A stretch of 64,000 bases of DNA from an uncultured Dehalococcoidia bacterium (GCA_938015525.1 CALLPC010000010.1:1-64000); one strand, 5' to 3'; positions 16,510-25,472 are shown, counted from the stretch's first letter. Numbers and translations: made by a program. Notes: generated by a model not told the origin, from the letters alone.

Positions 16510-17064
16510 ATGACCACCCACTTCGAACGATTCCGCGCCGGCGATGCCGCCGCCTTCGACGCCCTCGTCGCCGAGTACACCGGCCCCGCCTTCGCCGCCG
16601 CCGTCCAGGTCCTGCACGACCCCGCCCTCGCCGAGGAAGCCGTCCAGGACGCCTTCGTCCGCCTCTGGCAGCGCGGCCGCCAGTTCGACCCCGCCCGCGG
16701 CAGCGAGCGCTCCTGGATCCTCACCATCGCCCGCAACGCCGCCATCGACCTCCGCCGTAAGCGCGCCCGTGCCTTTGAACGATCGATCGACGACGCTCCC
16801 GCCGTATATGCAATGCGAGACCCGGACGACACCTGGCAATCCGTCATCGCCAGCCTCACCGGGGAACGCCTGCGGCAGGCACTCGGGGAACTGCCAGCCG
16901 AACAGCGAGACGTCATCGTGCGCGCCTACTACCGCGGCCAGCGCCCCGCCGATATCGCCCGCGAGCTCGCCCTCCCCGAGGGCACCGTCCGCAGCCGGCT
17001 CCGGCTCGCCCTCACCAAACTGCGCGATACCCTCGCGCCAGTCCGCGAGGCCCTCGAACCATGA
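16510..17064 (+). CDS. ECF-type RNA polymerase sigma factor
   Basis: 184 aa. Region 2 (about 1-75) with DALVAEYTGPAFAAAVQVL, the DPALAEEAVQDAFVRLWQR block and SWILTIARNAAIDLRRKR. Region 4 (about 120-175) is a helix-turn-helix: ELPAEQRDVIVRAYYRG, PADIARELALPEGTVRSRLR. No accessory C-terminal domain. Its stop overlaps the start of an RskA-type anti-sigma factor (ATGA), so the pair is translationally coupled. It likely responds to an envelope signal and may drive its own operon and the divergent DUF4397 gene (inference). Confidence 0.93.
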   Translation: MTTHFERFRAGDAAAFDALVAEYTGPAFAAAVQVLHDPALAEEAVQDAFVRLWQRGRQFDPARGSERSWILTIARNAAIDLRRKRARAFERSIDDAPAVYAMRDPDDTWQSVIASLTGERLRQALGELPAEQRDVIVRAYYRGQRPADIARELALPEGTVRSRLRLALTKLRDTLAPVREALEP

Positions 17065-17774
17065 ACCGAGTCCAGGCCCTCGAACTCCTGCCCGAATACG
17101 CCCTCGGCCTCCTCGACCCCGCCGAGGCAGCTGAGCTCGAACGGCTCCTCGCCGCCGACCCGGCCCTCCGCGCCGAGCTCCAGCCCTTCCTCCAGGCTGC
17201 CGAAGCCCTCGCCCACGGCTACACCGAAGAACCCCTCCCCGCCGGGGCCGCCCAGCGCATCGCCGCCGGCGTCCGCACCCGGCTCCAGCCCCCCACCCCC
17301 ATCCCCTTCCCCCCACCCCCGCCCGCCGCACGGACCCCGTGGCGCGCCATCGCCCTCGCCTCCGCCGCGGCCGTCCTCCTCCTCACCGTCGGCCTCGCTG
17401 CCGCCCTCATCGCCTACCTCGACGCCCGCGACGACGCCGAAAACCTCCGCGCCCAGCTCGCGAGCCGCGCCATCGAACTCCCCCTCAGCGGCGACGGCGC
17501 CCGCGGTGCAGTGTATGTCTCCTCCGACTTCTCCTTCGCCATCCTCCGCATCGTCGGCCTCCCCGAAGCCCCGCAGGGCCACCACTACCAGGTCTGGAGC
17601 GAGGGCCCTTACGGCGCCCGCTCCGCCGCCGACTTCGAAGGCGCCAGCGGCGAACTCATCGTCCGCCTCCCCTCCCTCCCCCGCGACATGACCCGCATGT
17701 TCGTCACCCTCGAACCCGACGACGCCGCCGGCGACCGCCCCAGGGGCCCGGAAGTCATGTCCTCCCCCCGCTGA
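17061..17774 (+). CDS. RskA-type anti-sigma factor
   Basis: 237 aa single-pass membrane protein. An N-terminal anti-sigma domain (about 1-60; ALELLPEYALGLLDPAEAAELERLL) binds the sigma factor in the cytoplasm. A Pro-rich linker follows, then a transmembrane helix at about 95-120. The RskA C-terminal extracytoplasmic domain contains ILRIVGLPEAPQGHHYQVWSEGP and the closing FVTLEPDD. Overlaps the sigma gene by 4 bp. Family members are usually released by regulated proteolysis; a site-2 protease is encoded at 9379-10530, though any functional link is speculative. Confidence 0.9.
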   Translation: MNRVQALELLPEYALGLLDPAEAAELERLLAADPALRAELQPFLQAAEALAHGYTEEPLPAGAAQRIAAGVRTRLQPPTPIPFPPPPPAARTPWRAIALASAAAVLLLTVGLAAALIAYLDARDDAENLRAQLASRAIELPLSGDGARGAVYVSSDFSFAILRIVGLPEAPQGHHYQVWSEGPYGARSAADFEGASGELIVRLPSLPRDMTRMFVTLEPDDAAGDRPRGPEVMSSPR

Positions 17775-17817
17775 CCCGCTGGCGCCAGCCCCGCCCGGCC
17801 GTCATGATCGCCCCACC

Positions 17818-18603
17818 ATGACCACCGATGCCTTCTTCACCCCCGAGGGCGAGACGTTCCTCCCCCAGCCCGTCTGCCGCGGCCCCTGGAATCCCGACTC
17901 CCTCCACGGCCGCGTCGTCGCCGGCCTCCTCGGCGCAGAGGTCGAACGTCGCCACGCCGAACCCCGCCTTCGCGTCGCCCGCATGACCGTCGACCTCTGG
18001 CGGCTCCCCGGCTTCAGCCCCATCACCGTCGAGACCCGCGTCCAGCGCGAAGGAAGCCGTATCCGCATCGTCGATGCCGAAGCCTTCGCCGTCGGCCAGT
18101 CCATCGGCCGCGCCAGCGTCGTCCTCCTCCGCGAAGGCGAGCAGCCTGCCGGGGAGGTCTGGGCGCCGCCCGCGTGGGACTTCCCTCCCCCCGCGGCCCT
18201 CGCCCCTGACCCCCGCCCGCCGGTCACCAACGAAGGCTGGCAGCCCATGTGGGAGAGCCGCACCCAGGGCCGCACCTTCGGCACCGTCGCACAGAAGCGC
18301 ACCTGGATACGTGAAGTCCGCCCCATCATCGCCGGCCGGCCCCTCACCCCCTTCCAGCGCGCCGCCGTTTCCGCCGACTTCGCCAGCCCCCTGGCGAACT
18401 CCGGCAGCGCCGGCCTCGCCTACATCAACGTCGATATCACCCTCTACCTCCACCGCTACCCCGCCGGCGAATGGGTCGGCTTCGAAACGACCGACCACGG
18501 CGCCGCCGACGGCATCGCCATGGGCCAGTGCCGCCTCTACGACGAACACGGCCCCATCGGAGCCGCTACCGTCGCGGCAGTTGCCCAGCGCCGCCGCGCC
18601 TGA
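17818..18603 (+). CDS. Acyl-CoA thioesterase-like double-hotdog protein
   Basis: 261 aa, consistent with two fused hotdog domains as in the TesB/acyl-CoA thioesterase group. The N-terminal half carries WNPDSLHGRVVAGLLG, where a catalytic acid is expected. The C-terminal half carries RAAVSADFASPLANSG and YINVDITLYLHRYPAGEWVGFET. Probably hydrolyses or binds acyl-CoA esters; the substrate is unknown. The ATG lies 9 nt after CATGAT with no Shine-Dalgarno. It follows the anti-sigma gene by 43 bp but seems to have its own promoter. Confidence 0.82.
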   Translation: MTTDAFFTPEGETFLPQPVCRGPWNPDSLHGRVVAGLLGAEVERRHAEPRLRVARMTVDLWRLPGFSPITVETRVQREGSRIRIVDAEAFAVGQSIGRASVVLLREGEQPAGEVWAPPAWDFPPPAALAPDPRPPVTNEGWQPMWESRTQGRTFGTVAQKRTWIREVRPIIAGRPLTPFQRAAVSADFASPLANSGSAGLAYINVDITLYLHRYPAGEWVGFETTDHGAADGIAMGQCRLYDEHGPIGAATVAAVAQRRRA

Positions 18604-18663
18604 CGCACCCGCTCCCATCGCGCCCGGCCGCCAGCGTTCACCGCGCGGCCGAATGCGCCTGCG

Positions 18664-19611
18664 TCACACCCCGGCGTAGCTGTGCAGCCCGCTGACCCAG
18701 AGGTTCACCCCGAAATACGTGAACATCACCAGCCCCCACATCACCACCAGCCACCACATCGGGTCCGGCCGCCAGCCCCGCCGCAGCCGCGCCGGCACCA
18801 GCCGCCGGATTCCCGGTGCCCCCGCCACCGACCCGCTCCCCGCCCGCGCGTGGAAGTACGCCGCCAGGCTCAGCCATGTCACCAGCGCGCTCGTCTCCTT
18901 CGGGTCCCATCCCCAGTACCGTCCCCAGGCACTGTTCGCCCACCAAGCCCCCAGCGCGATCCCAAGCCCCAGCAGCGGAAACCCCACCATCACGGCACGG
19001 TGCGCCAGGTCCCCCGCCGCATCCGCTGAAGGCAGCGCCGCGAACCGCCGCCTCCCCTCGCCCCCCTGCACGAGGTACACCACCGCACCGCAGAACGCCA
19101 CCGTCAGCACCGCATACGACAGCATCATCACCGAGACGTGGACCGTCAGCAGCGGGCCGTTCTGCAGCGCCGGGATGAGCGGCACGATCTCCTTCGGAAA
19201 CGTGGCCGCTATCCCCAGCATCACCGCCACGATCGGCAGCAGCAGCGCCCCGTACCGCCGGTTGCGATACGCCGCCTCAAACGCGAGGTACGCCGCGCAC
19301 GTCCCGAACGCGAACGCTGTCGTGAACTCGTACAGGTTCGAAAGCGGCGCATACCCACGGGCCGCCCAGCGAGCCGCGAACCAGCCCGCAAGGAACACCG
19401 TCGTCAGCACGGTGAACGCCGTCGCCAGCCGCCCAAGGCCGGCGCTCGGCCCCGTCGCGGGCATGCTCACGCTCACCGTGCCCGCGCTCGTCTGCGCCGC
19501 CACCCGCCGCACCGCCAGTGACGCACTCGCCACGTAGGCCCAGTAGAGCAGCACCGCTATCGGTGCCGTCACTACTGAAGTCCAGTACAGGTACAGCGCC
19601 AGCTCAGCCAA
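18664..19611 (-). CDS. ccsB: Cytochrome c biogenesis protein CcsB/CcsA-type (CcmC family)
   Basis: 315 aa multi-pass protein with about eight hydrophobic helices. The heme-handling tryptophan-rich motif WGRYWGWDPKETSALVTWL lies in the C-terminal half. Conserved His residues flank it (LTVHVSVMMLSYA, AAYFHARAG). System II cytochrome c maturation delivers heme to apocytochromes on the outer face. The partner ResB/Ccs1 is not in the window. The start is TTG at 19611, preceded by a GGGGAACG-type ribosome site; the start codon is less certain than the gene. Confidence 0.9.
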   Translation of the reverse strand: MAELALYLYWTSVVTAPIAVLLYWAYVASASLAVRRVAAQTSAGTVSVSMPATGPSAGLGRLATAFTVLTTVFLAGWFAARWAARGYAPLSNLYEFTTAFAFGTCAAYLAFEAAYRNRRYGALLLPIVAVMLGIAATFPKEIVPLIPALQNGPLLTVHVSVMMLSYAVLTVAFCGAVVYLVQGGEGRRRFAALPSADAAGDLAHRAVMVGFPLLGLGIALGAWWANSAWGRYWGWDPKETSALVTWLSLAAYFHARAGSGSVAGAPGIRRLVPARLRRGWRPDPMWWLVVMWGLVMFTYFGVNLWVSGLHSYAGV

Positions 19612-19678
19612 CGTTCGTTCCCCGTTTCACGAATGATACCCTCGTTCGGCCCCGCGGTCAGGCAGGGTTCCCCCGGCT

Positions 19679-20644
19679 TTACCCCGCCGCATCCAGCTCT
19701 TCGACCGCCGCTTCGAGTGCCATAAGGCACTCCCGTTCCCACGCCGCCGCGCGCCGCAGCGCCATCGCCGCCGCCCGCCGCAGCCCCGGCACCTGGACGT
19801 TCCCGTGCCCGCCCGCAGGAAACGGGAAGAGCGTGATCAGCGGCGCGAGCGCCTTCACCTCCTCCTCCAGCGCCCGGGCCGCCCGCTCCACCGGCCCCGC
19901 CGCGCCCGGCAGCGCCGCCGCCACGTCCCGCAAGAAATGCGCACCATCCGCGCGGGCCGCCTGCAGCACCGCCAGCGTATACGCGTTCCCGGCACGGTCC
20001 ACCTCGGTATCACCCTCCAGGGCCGCGGCCCACGCCTCCAGGCCGGCAATGCCTCGAGGCTGGTCGTCGCCGCCGCCCTCCGCCCCCCGGAGGAGCGCCG
20101 TCGCCGTTCGCAGCGCCTCCGTCACCACCTCCGGCCCCACCTCCACCGCCTCGGTCGGCGCCCAGAGCTCGACCTCCCCCAGCGAGGCCCAGTTCTCCCA
20201 CGCCACGAACGGCCCCACCTGCGCCGTCAGCACGTCCTGCACCAGGAACCCGCCCCGCTCCCGGTCGTACCCGTCGATGATGCCGAACTCGTGCAGGTGC
20301 AGGTCCCAGCCGATGACCGGCACCCCCGCATCCAGCCGCTCCATCGCCCACGCTGCGCCCGCCGCCTTCCCCGCAGCGTCGGCCGGCCCGGCGAACCGCT
20401 CGAACCGCAGCCCAGTCCGCCCGTAACGCTCCACCATCGCCGCCCGGTCGAAGCTCGCCGGCCCGCTCGGCAGCGCCACCACACCACCCTTTCCCCCCAG
20501 GCAGAAATGGAACGCGTGCCCCGTCAGCCCCATGACCGCGTGCCGCGGCAGGTCGATCCCCGCATGCCTCAGGACGCCCTCCAGCGCCCCGGCCGCGCTC
20601 GTCCAGTTCGGCGCCAGCTCCAGCCCCTCGATTCGCCGGCCCAT
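19679..20644 (-). CDS. BtrH N-terminal domain-like protein
   Basis: 321 aa from the ATG at 20644. TGHAFHFCLGG near the N-terminus and GVPVIGWDLHLHEFGIIDGYD with FLVQDVL resemble the BtrH/C39-like papain-fold domain, with a Cys and a His that could be catalytic. The C-terminal half is helical. BtrH in butirosin synthesis is an acyltransferase, but no such cluster is seen here. The function may be an unrelated peptidase or acyl-transfer step. The ATG lies 7 nt downstream of TAGACT (20657-20652), which supports this start over an upstream in-frame codon at 20731. Confidence 0.7.
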   Translation of the reverse strand: MGRRIEGLELAPNWTSAAGALEGVLRHAGIDLPRHAVMGLTGHAFHFCLGGKGGVVALPSGPASFDRAAMVERYGRTGLRFERFAGPADAAGKAAGAAWAMERLDAGVPVIGWDLHLHEFGIIDGYDRERGGFLVQDVLTAQVGPFVAWENWASLGEVELWAPTEAVEVGPEVVTEALRTATALLRGAEGGGDDQPRGIAGLEAWAAALEGDTEVDRAGNAYTLAVLQAARADGAHFLRDVAAALPGAAGPVERAARALEEEVKALAPLITLFPFPAGGHGNVQVPGLRRAAAMALRRAAAWERECLMALEAAVEELDAAG

Positions 20645-20651
20645 CGCCCCC

Positions 20652-20657
20652 AGTCTA
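20652..20657 (-). promoter_or_regulatory. -10 element of the BtrH-like gene
   Basis: TAGACT on the - strand, 7 nt before the ATG at 20644. Back to back with the M16 promoter TACAAT at 20716-20721. Confidence 0.45.
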
Positions 20658-20748
20658 CCCCCGCCCGCCCGCCGCGGCCGTCCGCGCGCCCCCTTTTGCC
20701 TTCCGCGCCGGACCGTACAATGCGGCTTCACCCCAACGGAGGGCGGAA

Positions 20749-22017
20749 ATGTCCGAATACCAGGTCACCACGCTCCCGAACGGCCTCCGGGTCATCACCG
20801 CCTCCATGCCGTCCACCCAGGCCGTCTCGGTCAACATCTTCGTCGGCGTCGGCTCCCGCTCCGAACCCCAGCACCTCAACGGCATCACCCACTTCCTCGA
20901 GCACATGGTCTTCAAGGGCACCGAAAAACGCCCCGACGCCATCCTCATCGCCCAGGAGATCGAAGGCGCCGGCGGCACCCTCAACGCCTACACGAACAAA
21001 GAGTTCACCTGCTACTGGAACATCGTCCCCTTCGACCGGTTCCCCACCGCCATCGACGTCGCCGCCGACATGCTCCTCAACTCCAAACTCGAACAGGAGG
21101 AGATCGAACGCGAATGCCCCGTCGTCCAGCAGGAACTGAAACGCAACCACGATAACCCCGCTGCCTGGGCCGCCCGCCTCATCGGCCAGGCCGTCTACGG
21201 TCCCCAGCCCGCCGGCTGGGACGTCGGCGGCACCGTCGAGCTCGTCGCCACCTGGAAGCGCGACGACTTCGTCGGCCACATCCGCGAGTGGTACAAACCC
21301 GGCAACATCGTCCTCTCCGTCGCCGGCAACGTCACCCACGAGCGAGTCCTCGAATTCGCCGTCCCCCTCCTCGGCGGCATGGAGCCCGGTCCCATCCCTC
21401 CCGTCCAGCCCTACGACCCCGCCATCACCGGCCCCCGCGTCATCACCGATAGCCGCCCCATCGACCAGTGCACCCTCTACCTCGGCCTCCCCATCTTCGG
21501 CCGGGATGACCCCGACCGGTATATCCTCCGCATCCTCAACGACGTCCTCGGCGCCGGCATGTCCTCCCGCCTCTTCCGCGAAGTCCGCGAGCGACGCGGC
21601 CTCGCCTACTCCGTCTCCTCCGGCTACGGCTACCTCTCCGACGCCGGCGTCTTCACCATCTCCGCAGGCGTCAACCGCGACCGCCTCCGCGAAACCATCG
21701 AAGTCTGCCTCGCCGAGGCCGAAAAGCTCGTCACCGAGCCCGTTCCCCCCGACGAGCTGCGCAAAGCCAAAGACCACAACATCGGGCGCTTCCGCCTCTC
21801 CCTCGAAACCGCCTTCGCCATCGGCCAGCGCAACGGCGAACTCCTCCTCACGAAAGGCCGCGTCGAAACCATCGACGAAGTCGTCGCCGCCATCGAAGCC
21901 GTCACCGCCGACGACATCCAGCGCGTCGCCGCCCGCATCTTCGACCGCGCGCGGCTCCACGCCGCCGTCGTCGGTCCCGACCTCGACGCCGCCGAAATCG
22001 AAGCCGCCCTCGGCTAG
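20749..22017 (+). CDS. M16 family zinc peptidase (insulinase/processing-peptidase type)
   Basis: 422 aa. The inverted zinc motif HFLEH (48-52) in ITHFLEHMVFKGTEKR is followed about 75 residues later by the third ligand region with Glu (EEIERECPVVQQEL). The substrate-binding half includes RLFREVRERRGLAYSVSSGYGYLSD near residues 275-300. Cytoplasmic or secreted peptidase of the PqqL/YmxG type; substrates unknown. Unlike many neighbours it has a clear Shine-Dalgarno (GGAGGG, 20738-20743) and a leader after TACAAT at 20716-20721. Confidence 0.93.
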   Translation: MSEYQVTTLPNGLRVITASMPSTQAVSVNIFVGVGSRSEPQHLNGITHFLEHMVFKGTEKRPDAILIAQEIEGAGGTLNAYTNKEFTCYWNIVPFDRFPTAIDVAADMLLNSKLEQEEIERECPVVQQELKRNHDNPAAWAARLIGQAVYGPQPAGWDVGGTVELVATWKRDDFVGHIREWYKPGNIVLSVAGNVTHERVLEFAVPLLGGMEPGPIPPVQPYDPAITGPRVITDSRPIDQCTLYLGLPIFGRDDPDRYILRILNDVLGAGMSSRLFREVRERRGLAYSVSSGYGYLSDAGVFTISAGVNRDRLRETIEVCLAEAEKLVTEPVPPDELRKAKDHNIGRFRLSLETAFAIGQRNGELLLTKGRVETIDEVVAAIEAVTADDIQRVAARIFDRARLHAAVVGPDLDAAEIEAALG

Positions 22018-22023
22018 CCGGCG

Positions 22024-23247
22024 CTACCACACCTCCGGCGCCCACGGCTCCGGCCGCCAGCGGAACATCGCATCCGCCGCCCTCACCGCTCCCTCCCCTC
22101 CTTCGACCCTCCCGGCCCGCCAGAGCGCCAGGGCGCTCACCTGCCCGAAGAGCAAACTCCCCAGCTCCTCCGCACCGAGCGCAAGGTCCGCCGATTCCCC
22201 CGTTGGCCGGCAGCGCCCCCCGGCAGGCCCGGCCTCGAGGACGAACCGCCCCGCCGCGTAGCCGCCGAACTCGTCCGTCAGCTCCAGCACCATGCGCCCC
22301 TCGATGGCGTACCGCCGCCCCTCCAGCGCGGCCGCAGGGTCCAGCACGCGGCAGAACAGCGCGTCCGAGGGACGACGCAGCGCCCGCCGCGGGTCCTCCA
22401 GCAGGTGGAGCAGCGCATCATCCAGCGGTCGCCGGGAGGCGGTCACCCGCTCGACGAGGTCCACGCCCAGCACGTACTCCCACAGCGCCGCCTCGCTGCC
22501 GCCATCGATGCCCACCAGCTCGCTCACCGCAACCTCGCCGGCAGGCAGCCCGTTCGTCCACTCCGCCCGCACCCGGTAGCGCACATACCCGGTGGTCACC
22601 CCGCCATCCTCGAGGCTCACGAGGAAATCCCGGCTCCACCCCGGGTCCTCGCGCTCATCCGCGGGCACGACCCGCTCCTCCCACCACGCTGCCGACCGCG
22701 TGTGCAGCCCGGCCCGCTGTCCCCGCACCGTCGCCCAAACCGCCGGCCATGCAGCCAGCGCCTCGTCCCGGGTCACCAGCCGGGCCTTCCCCCGTGCCGC
22801 CGGGTGGCCCCGCAGCCGCCCGTGGACCCGCTCCAGCCGCACCTCATCGAAGTGCTCCGTCGCCAGCCCGTAGCCGAACCGCCCGTAGATGGGCGCCTCG
22901 GAAGCCCAGAGCGCCGCGATTGGCTCACCCCAGGCCCGCACCCGCCGCAGCTGCTCCGTCATCAGGGCCGTCAGCACGCCCCGGCGGCGGTCCGTCGGCA
23001 GCACCCCTACCCACGTCACCCCCGCGCACGGCAGCGAGCCGCCCGGCACCGAAAGCTCGAAACGGAACGCCCCCGCGGACCCAATGCACCGGCCGCCTTC
23101 GAAGGCCCCGAGGAGCCGCTCCCGCTCAGCGCACCGCATCCCGCCCTCCACCCGCTCGGGATTCAGCTGCCGCCCGAACGCGACCGAATTCACCGAAAAG
23201 AACGCCGCCAGCTCCTCCTCCCCCGGGGCCCGCACTTCGAACGTCAT
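22024..23247 (-). CDS. Eis-like GNAT N-acetyltransferase
   Basis: 407 aa. N-terminal GNAT domain with the acetyl-CoA loop LPTDRRRGVLTALM and the downstream block APIYGRFGYGLATEH typical of Eis proteins. A second GNAT-like domain follows, then a C-terminal SCP2-like domain starting near GRRYAIEGRMVLELTD. Eis enzymes acetylate aminoglycosides and protein or peptide amines; the native substrate is unknown. The ATG at 23247 has AAGGAG immediately upstream and a TAGGCT further out. Converges with the M16 gene with a 6-bp gap. Confidence 0.85.
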   Translation of the reverse strand: MTFEVRAPGEEELAAFFSVNSVAFGRQLNPERVEGGMRCAERERLLGAFEGGRCIGSAGAFRFELSVPGGSLPCAGVTWVGVLPTDRRRGVLTALMTEQLRRVRAWGEPIAALWASEAPIYGRFGYGLATEHFDEVRLERVHGRLRGHPAARGKARLVTRDEALAAWPAVWATVRGQRAGLHTRSAAWWEERVVPADEREDPGWSRDFLVSLEDGGVTTGYVRYRVRAEWTNGLPAGEVAVSELVGIDGGSEAALWEYVLGVDLVERVTASRRPLDDALLHLLEDPRRALRRPSDALFCRVLDPAAALEGRRYAIEGRMVLELTDEFGGYAAGRFVLEAGPAGGRCRPTGESADLALGAEELGSLLFGQVSALALWRAGRVEGGEGAVRAADAMFRWRPEPWAPEVW

Positions 23248-23574
23248 CTCCTTGCCTCCTTGCGCCGAAAACCCCAGCCTACCCCCTGCCACCTTCCCCG
23301 TCAGTGACGCGGACAGCTCCGCGCGCCAGGCCGCCGCCCGGGCCCGGGCGTCCGGGCTCGCGCGCCGGGTCCGCGGCCCCCCCAAGGTGTACGCCCCCTC
23401 GTCCCGCCGCGCGGCGCCGGGCGGGAACCCGCCGGCCCGGGCATCCCGAACCGCCCCCGGCCCGCACCGCCCGGGGTCGCCCTTGCGAACCTCCCGCCTG
23501 CACACCCCGCCGGCCGCGACGCCAGCGTCCGCCTCGCCCAGAGCCCGTAGCCGCCGGGCCGGTACAATGGCCCC
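23248..23574. other. 327-bp intergenic region
   Basis: Between the divergent acetyltransferase and PAC2 genes. Contains their promoters only; I see no supported gene in it. Confidence 0.5.
23563..23568 (+). promoter_or_regulatory. -10 element of leaderless PAC2 gene
   Basis: TACAAT, 6 nt before the GTG at 23575; no Shine-Dalgarno in between. Confidence 0.55.
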
Positions 23575-24462
23575 GTGGACGGTTTTTCCATCTCCCCCGT
23601 CGACCCTCCCCTCCGCTCCCCCATCGTCATCCTCACCTTCACCGGCTGGAGCGACACCGGCACGGTGACCACCGATGCCGCCAGCCACCTCATCGAGGCC
23701 TTCGGCGGCACCCGCTTCCTCGAGGTCGACCCCGAGGAGTACTACGTCTTCACCGACACCCGGCCCACCGTCTCCATCGACGAATCCGGCGTCCGCCGCC
23801 TCCGATGGCCCGAAAACCACGCCTACGCCCTCCGCACCGGCCTCGGCGAGCATGACCTCGTGGTCGTCCGCGGCGTCGAGCCCAACCTCCGCTGGCGGAC
23901 CTTCGCCGCCCGCCTCGCCGACGCGCTCGTCCCCCTCGCGCCTGCCCTCGTCTGCACCCTCGTTGCCCGGCCGGCGGCAACCCCGCACACCCGCCCCATC
24001 CCCGTCACCGGCTCAAGCGCCGACCCTCGCCTCGCCGCCCGCTACGGCCTCGGCCGCTCCCTCTACCAGGGTCCCACCGGCATCATCGGCGTCATCCACG
24101 ACGTCCTCCGCGCACGCGGCCTCGACCTCATCAGCCTCGCCGCCGGCGTGCCCCACTACCTCAGCATCGACGAAAACCCGCCCGCTACCCTCGCCCTCCT
24201 CCGCGCCCTCGAGCCCATCCTCGGCTACCCCGTCCCCGAAGAAGACCTCGAAGACCGCGCAGCCGCCTTCATCGACCGCGTCAACGAAGCCTCCCGCGGC
24301 GACGACCAGGTCGGCACCTACGTCCGCACCCTCGAAGACCAGTTCGAAGACGACGTCGACGCCCAGGCCGCCGACGACGAGACCGGCGACAGCGAACTCC
24401 CCTCCGCCGACGACATCCTCAAGGACGTGGAGGACTTCCTCCGCGGCACCGGAGACCGCTAA
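23575..24462 (+). CDS. PAC2 family protein
   Basis: 295 aa. N-terminal PVILTFTGWSDTG-like opening, then LVVVRGVEPNLRWRTFA and GPTGIIGVIHDVLRARGLDLISLAAGVPHYLSI, the conserved PAC2 blocks. A strongly acidic C-terminal tail follows (about 240-295; FEDDVDAQAADDETGD). PAC2 proteins are ATP-grasp-independent relatives of eukaryotic proteasome assembly chaperones. In Actinobacteria they often accompany proteasome genes, but none are here. GTG start immediately follows a -10 box. Confidence 0.88.
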   Translation: MDGFSISPVDPPLRSPIVILTFTGWSDTGTVTTDAASHLIEAFGGTRFLEVDPEEYYVFTDTRPTVSIDESGVRRLRWPENHAYALRTGLGEHDLVVVRGVEPNLRWRTFAARLADALVPLAPALVCTLVARPAATPHTRPIPVTGSSADPRLAARYGLGRSLYQGPTGIIGVIHDVLRARGLDLISLAAGVPHYLSIDENPPATLALLRALEPILGYPVPEEDLEDRAAAFIDRVNEASRGDDQVGTYVRTLEDQFEDDVDAQAADDETGDSELPSADDILKDVEDFLRGTGDR

Positions 24463-24761
24463 CCCCGCCCGCTCGGACCCCATTCCCCCGGCAGCCCCCA
24501 AACCCCGCCCCCCGGCACAGACCCCTTGCGCTGCATCAGGCCGCGAGCCGCACTGGCCTCCCGACCCCCGCCCGCGGACCGCGGCCGCCTTGCCCCCGCC
24601 GCAGCATGACTGGCAGCCGCCCGTTCGGGGTCCCGTCCCCCGCGCACAGGCCGTCGCTCAGCGCCGCTCCATCGCCAGGCCTCCCGTCGCTGGCCCGGCC
24701 GCCTCCCTGCACCGCGCGGCCGTGAGGGCGGAGCACCCCAGGCCCTGCCCGCCCCCGGCGG
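24463..24761. other. 299-bp convergent intergenic region
   Basis: Between the PAC2 and GntR stops. GC-rich with several imperfect inverted repeats; no supported gene. Confidence 0.4.
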
Positions 24762-25085
24762 CTAAGGGAAATCGCTCCCCGGGATGCTCTCCGGGTCCCG
24801 CACCAGCTCCTCCCACCGCCGCCGGATCACGTCGAGCGGCGCCGGCGGCGGCGTCCACGGCAACCCCCGCACGATGACCCCGCGGTTCGGCGCATGCTCC
24901 ACCAGCCCCTCGCTCTCCAGGCGCCGAAACGCCTCCCGGACCGGCGTCTGGCTCACCCCCCAGCGCGCCGCAATCTCCTCCTGCCGCAGGTGCTCCCCCT
25001 CCTTCAAATTCCCCGAGAGAATCGCCGCCTGCAGCGCCTCGTAGACCAGGTCCGCCTTCGTCTTGCGCGGGTTCCGCGTCCCCAT
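24762..25085 (-). CDS. Short GntR family winged-helix regulator
   Basis: 107 aa from the ATG at 25085. The winged helix-turn-helix (about 8-75) shows LVYEALQAAILSGNLKEGE, LRQEEIAARWGVSQTPVREAFRRLESEGLV and APNRGVIVRG, typical of the FadR/FCD subgroup. The effector-binding FCD domain (usually about 150 residues) is missing. Only about 30 residues follow, ending before a stop at 24762. It may act as a ligand-independent repressor or be a truncated remnant. It is divergent from the flagellar cluster, so it could bind the shared promoter region. Confidence 0.85.
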   Translation of the reverse strand: MGTRNPRKTKADLVYEALQAAILSGNLKEGEHLRQEEIAARWGVSQTPVREAFRRLESEGLVEHAPNRGVIVRGLPWTPPPAPLDVIRRRWEELVRDPESIPGSDFP

Positions 25086-25153
25086 ATGCCAAGCATACCC
25101 CACCTCCCCCCTCACCCCTCCCCGTTCCCCGCTCCCTCTCCAACCTCCGACCT

Positions 25154-25213
25154 CATCAGGGATTCCCCCGCCCAACCTCAGCACCCCCCGCCCCGCCCTC
25201 AGGGAGTTCCCCA
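25154..25213 (+). repeat. Two copies of ATCAGGGnTTCYCC element upstream of flbD
   Basis: ATCAGGGATTCCCCC at 25155-25169 and CTCAGGGAGTTCCCC at 25198-25212, 43 bp apart (about four helical turns). The nearer copy starts 39 bp before the TACGCT -10. Similar elements occur upstream of fliP, around pilZ and before the 62532 gene. Confidence 0.5.
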
Positions 25214-25237
25214 CGTCCCTCGCTCCACACCCGCCCC

Positions 25238-25243
25238 TACGCT
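25238..25243 (+). promoter_or_regulatory. Putative flagellar -10 element (flbD operon)
   Basis: TACGCT followed by GGAGG. The same TACGCTGG string precedes fliP at 29361. No -35 box; activator elements lie upstream. Confidence 0.45.
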
Positions 25244-25271
25244 GGAGGCACCCGCCTCTCGGGGCATCGCC

Positions 25272-25472
25272 ATGATCAAGCTCACCCGCATCGACGGCAC
25301 CGAGTTCTACCTCAACCCGGACCTCTTCGAGGTCATGGAAGCCAGCCACGACACCCACATCACCCTCACCAACGGCCACCGCTACGTCTGCCAGGAATCC
25401 CCCGACACCATCGTCGAGCGCATCGCCGAGTTCCGTCGCCGGGCAATTGGCGCCATCAGGAGGTCCGCCTGA
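25272..25472 (+). CDS. flbD: FlbD/SwrD family flagellar protein
   Basis: 66 aa. MIKLTRIDGTEFYLNPDLFEVMEA then DTHITLTNGHRYVCQES is the complete conserved FlbD family pattern. In Bacillus the homologue SwrD raises motor power through the stator. It is first in the flagellar cluster. Its stop overlaps the motA start (TGATG), placing stator genes directly under the same translation unit. Downstream of a TACGCT promoter with two repeated activator-like elements. Confidence 0.9.
   Translation: MIKLTRIDGTEFYLNPDLFEVMEASHDTHITLTNGHRYVCQESPDTIVERIAEFRRRAIGAIRRSA

Noticed and set aside
24762-25085. GntR gene as a frameshifted full-length FCD regulator
   Set aside because: I found no FCD domain remnant in other frames downstream, so it is listed as a short regulator.
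25086-25271. Sigma-54 promoter for the flagellar operon
   Set aside because: No GG-N10-GC pair at suitable spacing; a TACGCT -10 with upstream repeats fits better.
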